The translations under genes were made by a program, and so were the position numbers. From Reyranella sp. (lineage in GTDB: Bacteria > Pseudomonadota > Alphaproteobacteria > Reyranellales > Reyranellaceae), in contig JAKFVH010000003.1 in assembly GCA_021732285.1 (NCBI GenBank), positions 1 through 42,310 on the forward strand: a stretch of 42,310 bases of DNA. Reading direction: 5' to 3'. The notes under the pieces are model-generated. The model made no database searches, had not been told where the DNA came from, and was given only the letters and a program-made list of their open reading frames with translations. Positions 1 to 7,161 of the stretch are shown here, one piece after another (position 1 is the stretch's first letter; the number at the start of each line of letters is the position of its first letter).

Positions 1-128
1 AACTCAATTCCATCGACGCACCTCTGATCACCAGACGTGCCTCTCAGCGAATCATTGCCTTCGCCCCTCTCGCCACAAAAATCTGCCATCATGAGTCAAT
101 CCGACGCACGATGTGTGCATCCCCTAGC

Positions 129-262
129 CGTCATACGGGGGAGGCCGGGAGGGGGAAGGCCACCGACATGCGCTCAACATTTCAGATCATAGTTTTCGTA
201 TCTCAGGGCATAGCCTGTGAGGCTTTCCCCCTCCCGGCCTCCCCCGTATGAACGGGGGAGGA
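129..262. repeat. Long inverted-repeat element, family A, copy 1
   Basis: Two 30-base arms (132-161 and 221-250) are reverse complements with a single mismatch. They flank a roughly 59-base lower-GC centre. The right arm continues into a hairpin with stem CTCCCCCGT/ACGGGGGAG (239-247 and 252-260) and loop ATGA. The centre carries ATTTCAGATCAT (179-190), which recurs in inverted orientation in copy 2 (35571-35713). The element sits just upstream of the ThDP enzyme gene, and an in-frame ATG at 248 lies inside the hairpin loop; that makes it an unlikely true start. Function unknown: it could be a non-autonomous mobile repeat, or a structure affecting transcript ends or stability. Confidence 0.8.
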
Positions 263-289
263 GAAAGAAAAAGAGCGCGAAAGAGAGCC

Positions 290-1927
290 ATGACCACACT
301 GACCACCGCCCAAGCTGTCGTCTCCATGCTGGAAGTGAACGGCATCGACACGATCTTCTGCCTGCCCGGCGTGCAGAACGACGCGTTTTTCGACGCCCTG
401 TACGACCGCACCAACGCCATCAAGCCGATCCATGCCCGCCACGAGCAGGCCTGCGCCTACATGGCCCTGGGCTACGCCATGGCGACGGGCCAGCCGTCGG
501 CCTACGTCGTCGTGCCGGGGCCGGGCTTCCTCAACACGACGGCGGCGCTGTCGACGGCCTATGCCGTGAACGCGCCGGTGCTGGCGCTGACCGGCCAGAT
601 CCAGCAGGCCATGATCGGCCGCAATGTCGGGCTGCTGCACGAACTGCCCGATCAGCTCGCGATCATGCGCGGCCTCACCAAGTGGGCCGACCGCATCAAT
701 GCACCGGCCGCCGCGCCCGGCCTGGTCAACGAAGCCTTCCGCCGACTGCTGTCGGGACGGCGGCGTCCGGTGGCGCTGGAATGCGCAATGGACACCTGGG
801 CCCGCAAGGCACCGGTCGAGCTGATCGCCACGCCGGCCAAGGCCGACCCCTGCCCCGTCGACGAGGACGCGGTCGAACGCGCCGCCAAGCTTTTGGGCAG
901 CGCGCAACGTCCGCTGATCGTAGTCGGCGGCGGCGCGCAGGGCGCGGGCGAGCACGTCGCGCGCATCGCCGAGATGCTCGACGCGCCGGTCCTGACCGGC
1001 CGCATGGGCCAGGGCGTGATCGACGGCCGCCATCGCCTGTCGGTCACCATGCCCGCCGGCTACCTGTTCTGGGGCGAGGCCGACGTGGTCCTTGCCGTGG
1101 GCACGCGCCTGTCGGCGCAGCAGCAGAACTGGGGCCTCGACGACAAGCTGAAGATCATCCGCGTCGACATCGACAGCGAGGAACTCGACCGCCAGCGCCG
1201 GCCGGAGATCGGCATCGTCGGCGACGCCACGGCGACCATGAAGACGTTGGCCGACAGGCTCGGCAAGCATGCGGGCAAGCCCAATGGCCGCGCCGACCAC
1301 GTGGCCGAGACCAAGGCGCGCGCCATCAAATCGGTGCGCGACAAGCTCGCCCCGCAGGTCGCCTACCTCGAAGCCATTCGCAAGGCATTGCCCGAGGACG
1401 GCATCCTGGTCGATGAGCTGACCCAGATGGGATACGCCGCCCGCCTCGCCTGGCCGACCTACAAGCCGCGCACCTTCCTGTCGCCCGGCTACCAGGGCAC
1501 GCTGGGCTGGGGCTACGCCACCTCGCTCGGTGTCAAGGTCGCCAAGCCCGGCACGCCGGTCGTGTCGATCAGCGGCGACGGCGGCTTCCTGTTCACCGCC
1601 ATGGAGATGGCGACGGCGGCGCAGCACGGCATCGGCGTGGTCGCGGTCGTGTTCAGCGACGGCGCCTACGGCAACGTCAGGCGCATCCAGCAGCAGGCCT
1701 TCAACAACCGCACCATCGCCAGCGACCTGCGCAATCCCGACTTCGTCAAGCTGGCCGAAAGCTTCGGCCTCCACGCCGAGCGCGTGAAGTCGCCCGAGGA
1801 GCTCAGCGCTGCTATTTCGCGCGGCATCGCCCGCGGCGGCCCGGCGCTGATCGACTGCCCGGTCGGCGAGCTGCCCGATCCCTGGTCGATCGTCCAGGTG
1901 CCGAGGAACCGGCCTGCCAAGGCCTAG
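290..1927 (+). CDS. Thiamine diphosphate-binding enzyme, acetolactate synthase-like
   Basis: The 545-aa protein has the three-domain layout of the acetolactate synthase/benzoylformate decarboxylase superfamily. The N-terminal pyrimidine-binding domain has the catalytic Glu52 in HARHEQACAYMA. The middle domain (about 190-340) has a Rossmann-like GGGAQGAG loop. The C-terminal pyrophosphate domain has GDG at 429-431. Where relatives usually have NN as the Mg-ligand pair, this one has Ser-Asp (FSDGAYGN). The ATG at 290 is chosen because AAGAGAG precedes it, whereas the upstream ATG at 248 lies in a repeat hairpin. The protein is cytoplasmic. The substrate is not readable from sequence; neighbours suggest catabolism of small carboxylic acids. 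No small regulatory subunit is adjacent, so a biosynthetic ilvB role is unlikely. Confidence 0.85.
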   Translation: MTTLTTAQAVVSMLEVNGIDTIFCLPGVQNDAFFDALYDRTNAIKPIHARHEQACAYMALGYAMATGQPSAYVVVPGPGFLNTTAALSTAYAVNAPVLALTGQIQQAMIGRNVGLLHELPDQLAIMRGLTKWADRINAPAAAPGLVNEAFRRLLSGRRRPVALECAMDTWARKAPVELIATPAKADPCPVDEDAVERAAKLLGSAQRPLIVVGGGAQGAGEHVARIAEMLDAPVLTGRMGQGVIDGRHRLSVTMPAGYLFWGEADVVLAVGTRLSAQQQNWGLDDKLKIIRVDIDSEELDRQRRPEIGIVGDATATMKTLADRLGKHAGKPNGRADHVAETKARAIKSVRDKLAPQVAYLEAIRKALPEDGILVDELTQMGYAARLAWPTYKPRTFLSPGYQGTLGWGYATSLGVKVAKPGTPVVSISGDGGFLFTAMEMATAAQHGIGVVAVVFSDGAYGNVRRIQQQAFNNRTIASDLRNPDFVKLAESFGLHAERVKSPEELSAAISRGIARGGPALIDCPVGELPDPWSIVQVPRNRPAKA

Positions 1928-2637
1928 GCGAACGCTTCCTGCAGCAAGCCGAGCATGGCGGACCACGAGCGTCGGTCCGCCGCTTCGTTGTAGGCGAACG
2001 CTGCGTTTCCTGCAGTGCCGGCCTCGGGATTGGTGAAGGCGTGCACCGCTCCACCATAGGCGTGGAGTTGCCAGTCGACCTTGGTGCGACCCATCGCCTC
2101 TTCGAAGGCCGCGACATCGGCCGGCGGCACGAGCGGATCGGCCGCGCCATGGCAGACGAGCACCTTGGCCTTGATGTTGGCGGCGTCGGCGGGTCGCGGG
2201 CTCGCTAGCACGCCATGGAAGCTCACGACGGCGGCCAGCGGCGCGCCGCTGCGCGCCAGCTCGAGCGCCGTGCCGCCGCCGAAGCAATAGCCGAGCGCCG
2301 CCAGCCGGGCGCGATCGACGCCTTCCTGTCGCGCCAGCGCATCCAGCGAGGCGCGCGCCCTCGCCCGCCAGCGATCGACGTCGGCACGCAGGCCGCGCAT
2401 CAGCTCGCCGGCGTGCGTCATGTCGCGCGCCAGGATACCCTCGCCGTACAGGTCGGCGACGAGGGTCGGATAGCCGAGCGCCGCCAGGCGTCCTGCGCAT
2501 TCGATCGCATGAGCGCCAACACCGCGCGCATCGGGGAACAGCACGATGGCAGAACCCGCGCTCCGCTTCTCAGGCTGGACCAGGATGCCCTTCAGCCTGA
2601 CATCGCCGTCGCGATACTCGAGAGTCGTCGAGGTCAT
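1924..2637 (-). CDS. Dienelactone hydrolase family protein
   Basis: The 237-aa alpha/beta hydrolase has the dienelactone hydrolase triad: nucleophile Cys118 in GYCFGG, Asp167 in HGAADPLV and His199 in GGAVHAFT. The Cys nucleophile is typical of carboxymethylenebutenolidase-type enzymes and separates it from Ser esterases. There is no signal peptide, so it acts in the cytoplasm. Its stop codon overlaps that of the convergent ThDP enzyme inside a CTAG tetranucleotide. It lies 6 bases downstream of the enolase-superfamily gene and the CYTH gene on the same strand, so the three probably share a transcript. True substrate unknown; the family also includes general esterases. Confidence 0.88.
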   Translation of the reverse strand: MTSTTLEYRDGDVRLKGILVQPEKRSAGSAIVLFPDARGVGAHAIECAGRLAALGYPTLVADLYGEGILARDMTHAGELMRGLRADVDRWRARARASLDALARQEGVDRARLAALGYCFGGGTALELARSGAPLAAVVSFHGVLASPRPADAANIKAKVLVCHGAADPLVPPADVAAFEEAMGRTKVDWQLHAYGGAVHAFTNPEAGTAGNAAFAYNEAADRRSWSAMLGLLQEAFA

Positions 2638-2643
2638 CCGTGC

Positions 2644-3738
2644 CTACGCGCCGTAGGTCTTCAGCACATCGGGATCGGGATCGCGGCCCAAACCCGGTCC
2701 CGTCGGCACGACGAAGCCGCCGTCGACGGGTGTCACCAACTCGCCGTAGAGGCTTGCCTCGAGGTCGAGGTGGTAGCGCTCGATCATGCCATCCGGTCCG
2801 CCGTGTGCCGCCAGCAGGTGAAGCGTCGCGAGGAAGCCCGGGCCGAAATAGGGCGAGTGCGGCATCAGCGTCACGCCGGCGGCGTCGGCCAAGTGGGCGA
2901 CCTTCAGGAACTCCGTGACGCCGCCCACCTTGGTGACGCTGGGTTGGGCATAATCGACAGCGTTGGCGGCGAACATGTCGCGGAACTGGAACGAGGTGCA
3001 ATTGTTCTCGCCTGCCGCCATGGGTACGCCCGTGCCTTCGCGCAGGCGGGCGATGGCGCTGAAATCCTCAGGCGGGAAGATCGGCTCTTCCAGCCAGTGC
3101 AAGTCGTACTGCCGCAGCTTCAGGGTCATGTGCCGCGCCTGCTCCGGAGTCCATGGGCAGTTGGTGTCGACCATGATGGCGACGTCATTGCCTGCCGCCA
3201 GCCGTGCCGCCTTAACCTCCGGCTCCTCGGTCTCGTGCAGCTTGACGTGGCGATAGCCCTGCTCGACCGCCTGCTTGGTGCGCGCCGCGACCTTCTCGGG
3301 ATCGCGGTACTTCAAGAGGCTCGCATAGGCCGGCAGCCTGTCGCGCCCCGCGCCGCCCAGCAGACGATGCAAGGGCAGGCCGGCCGCCTTGCCGGCGATG
3401 TCCCACAGCGCGATGTCGAGACCCGACAAGGCGAAGATCGTGATGCCGTAGCGGCCGAACAAATGCAGCTTCTGCTGCAGGTCGTAGGAAAGCTTGGCGA
3501 TGTCGCGCGCGTCCTGGCCGATCGCGATGGGCGCGATCATGTTGGCGACGGCGGCGCGCACGGCATCGGTGCAGGCATAGCAGAAGGCCTCGCCCCAGCC
3601 GACGATGCCAGTGTCGGTCTCGACCCGCACCAGCAGGATGTTGTTGGTCGTCCAGGTGCGCAGGCCTTCGCCCTTGTGACTGCCGCCGAAGGTGTACGGC
3701 ACCTTCACCGAATGCGTGTCGATACGCGCGATCTTCAC
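2644..3738 (-). CDS. Mandelate racemase/muconate lactonizing enzyme family protein (acid-sugar dehydratase-like)
   Basis: The 364-aa enolase-superfamily enzyme has an N-terminal capping domain (about 1-130) and a TIM barrel. Visible metal ligands are Asp191 (MVDTNC), Glu217 (WLEEP) and Glu243 (AAGEN). Candidate acid/base residues are Lys166/His168 (VKLHE), Lys270 (VTKVGG) and His294 (MPHSPY). The position that usually holds the Asp of the His-Asp dyad reads QPSVTKVGG, with Ser267 in its place. The start is GTG at 3738, sharing GTGA with the upstream CYTH stop, which implies translational coupling. Dehydration or isomerisation of a sugar acid or hydroxy acid is the likely reaction, but the subgroup cannot be named from sequence alone. 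Confidence 0.85.
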   Translation of the reverse strand: MKIARIDTHSVKVPYTFGGSHKGEGLRTWTTNNILLVRVETDTGIVGWGEAFCYACTDAVRAAVANMIAPIAIGQDARDIAKLSYDLQQKLHLFGRYGITIFALSGLDIALWDIAGKAAGLPLHRLLGGAGRDRLPAYASLLKYRDPEKVAARTKQAVEQGYRHVKLHETEEPEVKAARLAAGNDVAIMVDTNCPWTPEQARHMTLKLRQYDLHWLEEPIFPPEDFSAIARLREGTGVPMAAGENNCTSFQFRDMFAANAVDYAQPSVTKVGGVTEFLKVAHLADAAGVTLMPHSPYFGPGFLATLHLLAAHGGPDGMIERYHLDLEASLYGELVTPVDGGFVVPTGPGLGRDPDPDVLKTYGA

Positions 3739-4274
3739 TCGATCCTCCCCTTGCTCTTGATGTCGGCTAAAAGCTTCTCGGCGTGCGCTCGGTCGGCCAG
3801 CCGCTTGGAGGCAAAACGCGGGTCGCCGGCCGGCGCTGTCGCCAGCAGGTTGTCCGCGAGGCTGGGCGGCAGCGGCGGCGGCTCGGTCTGCTCCTCCGGC
3901 ATCTCCACTTCGGCCTGCGTGAAGTAGGTCCGGTTGTCATCGGTCTTGAAGAAGTCGACGTCCCAATGGAATGGACCGTCGGTCCAGGAGTAGCGCAGCT
4001 TCTGCAAGGTTTCGCGGCGCTGCGACCACAGGCGCTCGAAATCAATGGCGCTGATCTCGGTCTCGATCTCGACGATCTGGCCGTCGACCGGCCGCTTGTA
4101 GGTGAAGACGTGGCGGATCGCACCGCCCTCCTCGACCGAGCGGATGCGCATGCCGGACACATCGAGATAGGCCTGGCGCAAAAAGCTTCTGGTCACGCCA
4201 GGCCGTTGGGCCAGACGCGGCTCCAGGTCGCCATCGTCCTTCAGGACAAACTTTCGTTCGTTCTCGATCGGCAT
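3735..4274 (-). CDS. CYTH domain protein (triphosphate tunnel metalloenzyme)
   Basis: The 179-aa protein opens with the CYTH signature ExExK (IENERK, Glu4, Glu6, Lys8). It continues with alternating charged strands such as RIRSVEEGG, TYKRPVDGQIVEIETEIS, WDVDFF and AEVEMPEE, as expected for the beta-tunnel of CyaB/ThTPase-type enzymes that bind triphosphates with divalent metal. It is single-domain; no CHAD domain follows. It is the first gene of a minus-strand trio (CYTH, enolase-superfamily, dienelactone hydrolase) and lies only 14 bases from the divergent DSD1-type gene. Natural substrate (inorganic triphosphate, thiamine triphosphate or ATP) is not decided by the sequence. Confidence 0.85.
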   Translation of the reverse strand: MPIENERKFVLKDDGDLEPRLAQRPGVTRSFLRQAYLDVSGMRIRSVEEGGAIRHVFTYKRPVDGQIVEIETEISAIDFERLWSQRRETLQKLRYSWTDGPFHWDVDFFKTDDNRTYFTQAEVEMPEEQTEPPPLPPSLADNLLATAPAGDPRFASKRLADRAHAEKLLADIKSKGRIE

Positions 4275-4288
4275 GCTAGGCTTTCCAT

Positions 4289-5428
4289 ATGGCCGCCCAG
4301 ACCCTCGATGACCTGCCGACCCCCGCCCTCATTCTCGACCGCGCGATCCTGCGCCGCAACCTCAAGCGCATGAGCGAGCGGCTGCGCAATGCCGGCGTCA
4401 TGTTGCGCCCGCACGTCAAGACCGCGAAATCGATCGAGGTGGGCCGCATGGCGGTCGAAGGCCATGACGGGCGCATCACCGTCTCGACCTTGGCCGAGGC
4501 GCGCTATTTCGCCGACGGCGGCTTCAAGGACATCCTCTACGGCGTGGGCGTCGTGCCGTCCAAGCTGCCGGCCATCACCGAGCTGCGCCGCCGCGGGGTC
4601 AACCTGCGCGTCGTCACCGACAATGCCGCCGTGGCCAAGGCCATCGCCGATGCGGCGAAGAACGGCGACATCTTCTCCGTGTTCATCGAGATCGACAGCG
4701 GCGGCGGACGGGCCGGCCTGCCCTGGCCCGAACTGCCCGGTCTTTTGGACATCGCCCGCATCCTGCATGACGCGCCCGGCGTCGAGCTGGCGGGCGTCAT
4801 GACCCATGCCGGCCACTCCTATCACGAGAGCACTCCCGACGGCATCGCGGCGGTGGCCGAGCAGGAGCGCCGGGCGATCGTCGGCGCCGCCGAGAAGCTG
4901 CGCGCGGCCGGCATTCCCTGCCCCATCGTGTCCGGCGGCTCGACGCCGACTGCCATGCATTCGCGCGACTTCACTGGCATCACCGAGATGCGGCCGGGCG
5001 TCTATGTGTTCAACGATCTCGACCAGGAATACATCGGCTCGTGCGCGCCATCCGATCTCGCGCTGTCGGTGCTGGCGTCGGTGATCGGTCATTACCCGCA
5101 CCGCAATCAGGTGCTGGTAGATGCCGGCGCGCTGGCCCTCTCCAAGGACATCAGCGCCCAGGAGTTCAAGCCGCAGGTCGGCTACGGCACCATCGTCGAC
5201 GCGCCGGCCAAGGACATGGCCGTGATCGCCTGCTCGCAGGAACACGGCTTCGTCGGCGCCGAGGAGCCGATCCCCTACGGCAACCTGCCGATCGGCTCGC
5301 GCGTGCGCATCCTGCCGAACCATGCCTGCATCACGGCGGCGGCCTACGACCGGTACTACGTCGTCGACAGCGACCTCGACGGCGGCAAGTCCGTGGTCGA
5401 CATCTACGACCGCATCAACGGTTGGTGA
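4289..5428 (+). CDS. DSD1-family PLP-dependent enzyme (D-threonine aldolase / D-serine dehydratase-like)
   Basis: The 379-aa fold-III PLP enzyme has an alanine-racemase-type N-terminal barrel. The Schiff-base Lys44 lies in RPHVKTAKS and a phosphate-binding GGSTPT loop at about 216-221. The C-terminal domain has the metal-site pattern of the D-serine dehydratase/D-threonine aldolase family: His319 (QEHGFVG) and His345/Cys347 (PNHACITA). It probably acts on 3-hydroxy-D-amino acids in the cytoplasm. The ATG at 4289 is preceded only by a weak AGG. The 14-base divergent gap to the CYTH gene leaves no space for promoters, so control elements must lie within the neighbouring coding sequence. A family B repeat follows the stop. 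Confidence 0.88.
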   Translation: MAAQTLDDLPTPALILDRAILRRNLKRMSERLRNAGVMLRPHVKTAKSIEVGRMAVEGHDGRITVSTLAEARYFADGGFKDILYGVGVVPSKLPAITELRRRGVNLRVVTDNAAVAKAIADAAKNGDIFSVFIEIDSGGGRAGLPWPELPGLLDIARILHDAPGVELAGVMTHAGHSYHESTPDGIAAVAEQERRAIVGAAEKLRAAGIPCPIVSGGSTPTAMHSRDFTGITEMRPGVYVFNDLDQEYIGSCAPSDLALSVLASVIGHYPHRNQVLVDAGALALSKDISAQEFKPQVGYGTIVDAPAKDMAVIACSQEHGFVGAEEPIPYGNLPIGSRVRILPNHACITAAAYDRYYVVDSDLDGGKSVVDIYDRINGW

Positions 5429-5433
5429 TCATC

Positions 5434-5566
5434 GGAGCGCGGACCTCCAGGTCCGCTCATGCTCTTCTGGACCGCGAGCCTCCGGCTCGCTCATGATCAT
5501 GAGCGCGCCAGGAGGCGCGCGGTCCGGAAGACGAAGACGATGAGCGGACCTGGAGGTCCGCGCTCC
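5434..5566. repeat. Nested cruciform repeat, family B, copy 1
   Basis: A perfect 27-base inverted repeat (5434-5460 and 5540-5566) encloses a second, nearly perfect one: TCTTCTGGACCGCG at 5463-5476 and CGCGGTCCGGAAGA at 5518-5531. The centre holds the palindrome TCATGATCATGA (5491-5502) and hairpins such as GCGAGCCTCCGGCTCGC and GCGCGCCAGGAGGCGCGC. The inner unit recurs at 25669-25742 and 27513-27617. It lies between convergent genes (DSD1-type enzyme and SDR), where it could end transcripts from both sides. No T-run follows, so a standard intrinsic terminator is not evident. Confidence 0.85.
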
Positions 5567-5571
5567 AATGA

Positions 5572-6339
5572 CTACAACGAACTCACCGTGTGGCCGCCGT
5601 CGACGGTGAGCACGCTGCCCGTCATGAAACTCCCCGCCTCCGACGCCAGCAGCAGCAGCGCGCCGTCGAGATGCTCGGGCTTGCCGATGCGGCGCTGCGG
5701 GATGCGCTCGATCAGGCGTTGTCCCGCGGGCGTCTTCCAGAACTCGCTGTTCATCTCGGTTTCGATGTAGCCCGGGCAGATCGCGTTCACGCGGATATCG
5801 TGGCGCGCCCATTCCATGGCGAGCGCGCGCGTTAGATGGATCAGCCCCGCCTTCGAGGCGTTGTAGGGCGCCACCTGCCCGATCGTGCGCAGGCCCAGGA
5901 TCGAGGCGATGTTGACGATCACGCCGGGCCGCTTTGCCATCAGCCAGCGCTTGCCCGCCGCCTGCGCCACCAGCCAGGCGCCGCGCAGGTTGGTGTTGAC
6001 CACCGCGTCCCAGTCCTCGACCGGCATCTCGAGCGCCGGCTTCACGATCGAGATGCCGGCGTTGTTGACCACGATGTCGATCGGCCCCAGCACCTGCTCC
6101 ACTGCTGCAAACGCCGCAGTGATCGAGTCACTCGATTGAACATCGAGCTCGACGGCGACAGCCTTGGCGCCCGCCGACTGCAATTCCGCCTGTAGAGAGG
6201 TCAGCCGTTCGGCGCGCCGCGCAGCGATGGCGACCGAAGCGCCCGCGGCGGCAAGCGTCCGCGCGAAGTGTACGCCGAGTCCCGACGATGCGCCGGTGAC
6301 CAGCGCTACCTTGCCCGTCAGGTCGAATCGCTTGGACAT
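5572..6339 (-). CDS. SDR family oxidoreductase
   Basis: The 255-aa classical short-chain dehydrogenase has a cofactor loop TGASSGLG (15-22) and NNAG (92-95). Catalytic Ser146, Tyr159 and Lys163 lie in NIASILG and YNASK. The C-terminal GSVLTVDGG segment is typical of FabG-like members. Arg41/Arg42 after the second strand favour NADP(H). It is a cytoplasmic NAD(P)-dependent ketone/alcohol oxidoreductase of unknown substrate. It is divergent from another SDR at 6400, with a 60-base gap that must hold both promoters. Confidence 0.9.
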   Translation of the reverse strand: MSKRFDLTGKVALVTGASSGLGVHFARTLAAAGASVAIAARRAERLTSLQAELQSAGAKAVAVELDVQSSDSITAAFAAVEQVLGPIDIVVNNAGISIVKPALEMPVEDWDAVVNTNLRGAWLVAQAAGKRWLMAKRPGVIVNIASILGLRTIGQVAPYNASKAGLIHLTRALAMEWARHDIRVNAICPGYIETEMNSEFWKTPAGQRLIERIPQRRIGKPEHLDGALLLLASEAGSFMTGSVLTVDGGHTVSSL

Positions 6340-6399
6340 CGCCGTCGCTCCCTAGTTTGATGCCCCGCCTTATAAGCGAGCGTCGGTTTCGGGGGAATT

Positions 6400-7161
6400 A
6401 TGGATCTCGGTCTCAAGGGCAAGCGCGTGCTGGTCACCGGCGGCACCAAGAGCATCGGCCGCGCCATCGTCGATGCTTTCGTGGCCGAAGGCGCGGTCGT
6501 CGGCTTCTGTGCGCGCGACGCCAAGCTCGTGAAGGAGCGCGAGACGGACTGGCGATCCAAGCAGCACCGCGTCGAAGGCACTGCCCTCGACGTCACCGAC
6601 AACACCGCGCTCAAGAAATGGATCGACGGCTTCGCCGGCAACGGCGGCATCGACCACTTCGTCGCCAATGTCAGCGCGATGGGCACCGAGGACGACGAGG
6701 CGGGCTGGCGCAAGGCGATCGACATCGACATCGTCTCGACGGTGAACGCGGCCCACCACGCGCGTCCGCATCTCGAGAAGACGGGGTTGGGCGCCACCCT
6801 CACCATCATCGGCACCGTGGCGGTCGTCGAGGTCTCGGGCCCGACTTCGCCCTACCGCTCGGTCAAGGCGGCGCTGGTGCCGTTCGCCAAGTCGCTCGCC
6901 ATCGACATGGCGTCCAAGGGCGTGCGCGCCAATGTCGTGTCGCCGGGCACGATCCTGGAGGACGGAAACACCTGGGGCCGCCAGCGCGACGCCGGCGCCG
7001 AGCGTTACAAGCGCATGCTGGCGCGCAATCCGAGCGGCCGCATGGGCTCGCCGCAGGAGGTCGCGTCGTGCGTGGTGTTCCTGGCCGGCGCGCAGGCCTC
7101 GTTCGTCAGCGGGACGAACTTCATCGTCGACGGCGCCATGACCGCACGGGTGCAGTACTGA
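6400..7161 (+). CDS. SDR family oxidoreductase, atypical active site
   Basis: The 253-aa short-chain dehydrogenase has cofactor motif TGGTKSIG (13-20) and YxxxK at Tyr152/Lys156 (PYRSVK). The usual NNAG is replaced by VANVSA (88-93), and the residue 13 before the catalytic Tyr is Thr139 rather than Ser. Relatives annotated as 3-oxoacyl-ACP reductase-like SDRs share this look, but the substrate is unknown. The stop TGA lies within the presumed start region of the MFS transporter (7158), which in turn overlaps the FrnE-like gene, so the three form an operon. Confidence 0.87.
   Translation: MDLGLKGKRVLVTGGTKSIGRAIVDAFVAEGAVVGFCARDAKLVKERETDWRSKQHRVEGTALDVTDNTALKKWIDGFAGNGGIDHFVANVSAMGTEDDEAGWRKAIDIDIVSTVNAAHHARPHLEKTGLGATLTIIGTVAVVEVSGPTSPYRSVKAALVPFAKSLAIDMASKGVRANVVSPGTILEDGNTWGRQRDAGAERYKRMLARNPSGRMGSPQEVASCVVFLAGAQASFVSGTNFIVDGAMTARVQY

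Noticed and set aside
1..128. Possible RNA gene or promoter at the window start
   Set aside because: Lower GC than the genes, but no tRNA-like fold, no clear -35/-10 pair and no ORF; nothing can be supported.
248..289. Earlier start codon for the ThDP enzyme at 248
   Set aside because: It lies in the loop of a repeat hairpin, encodes a lysine/arginine-rich lead with no family similarity, and the ATG at 290 has a better RBS.
203..2500. Minus-strand open frame of 765 codons opposite the ThDP and dienelactone hydrolase genes
   Set aside because: Arg/Ala/Gly/His-rich composition with no domain, spanning two real genes; a typical high-GC antisense shadow frame.
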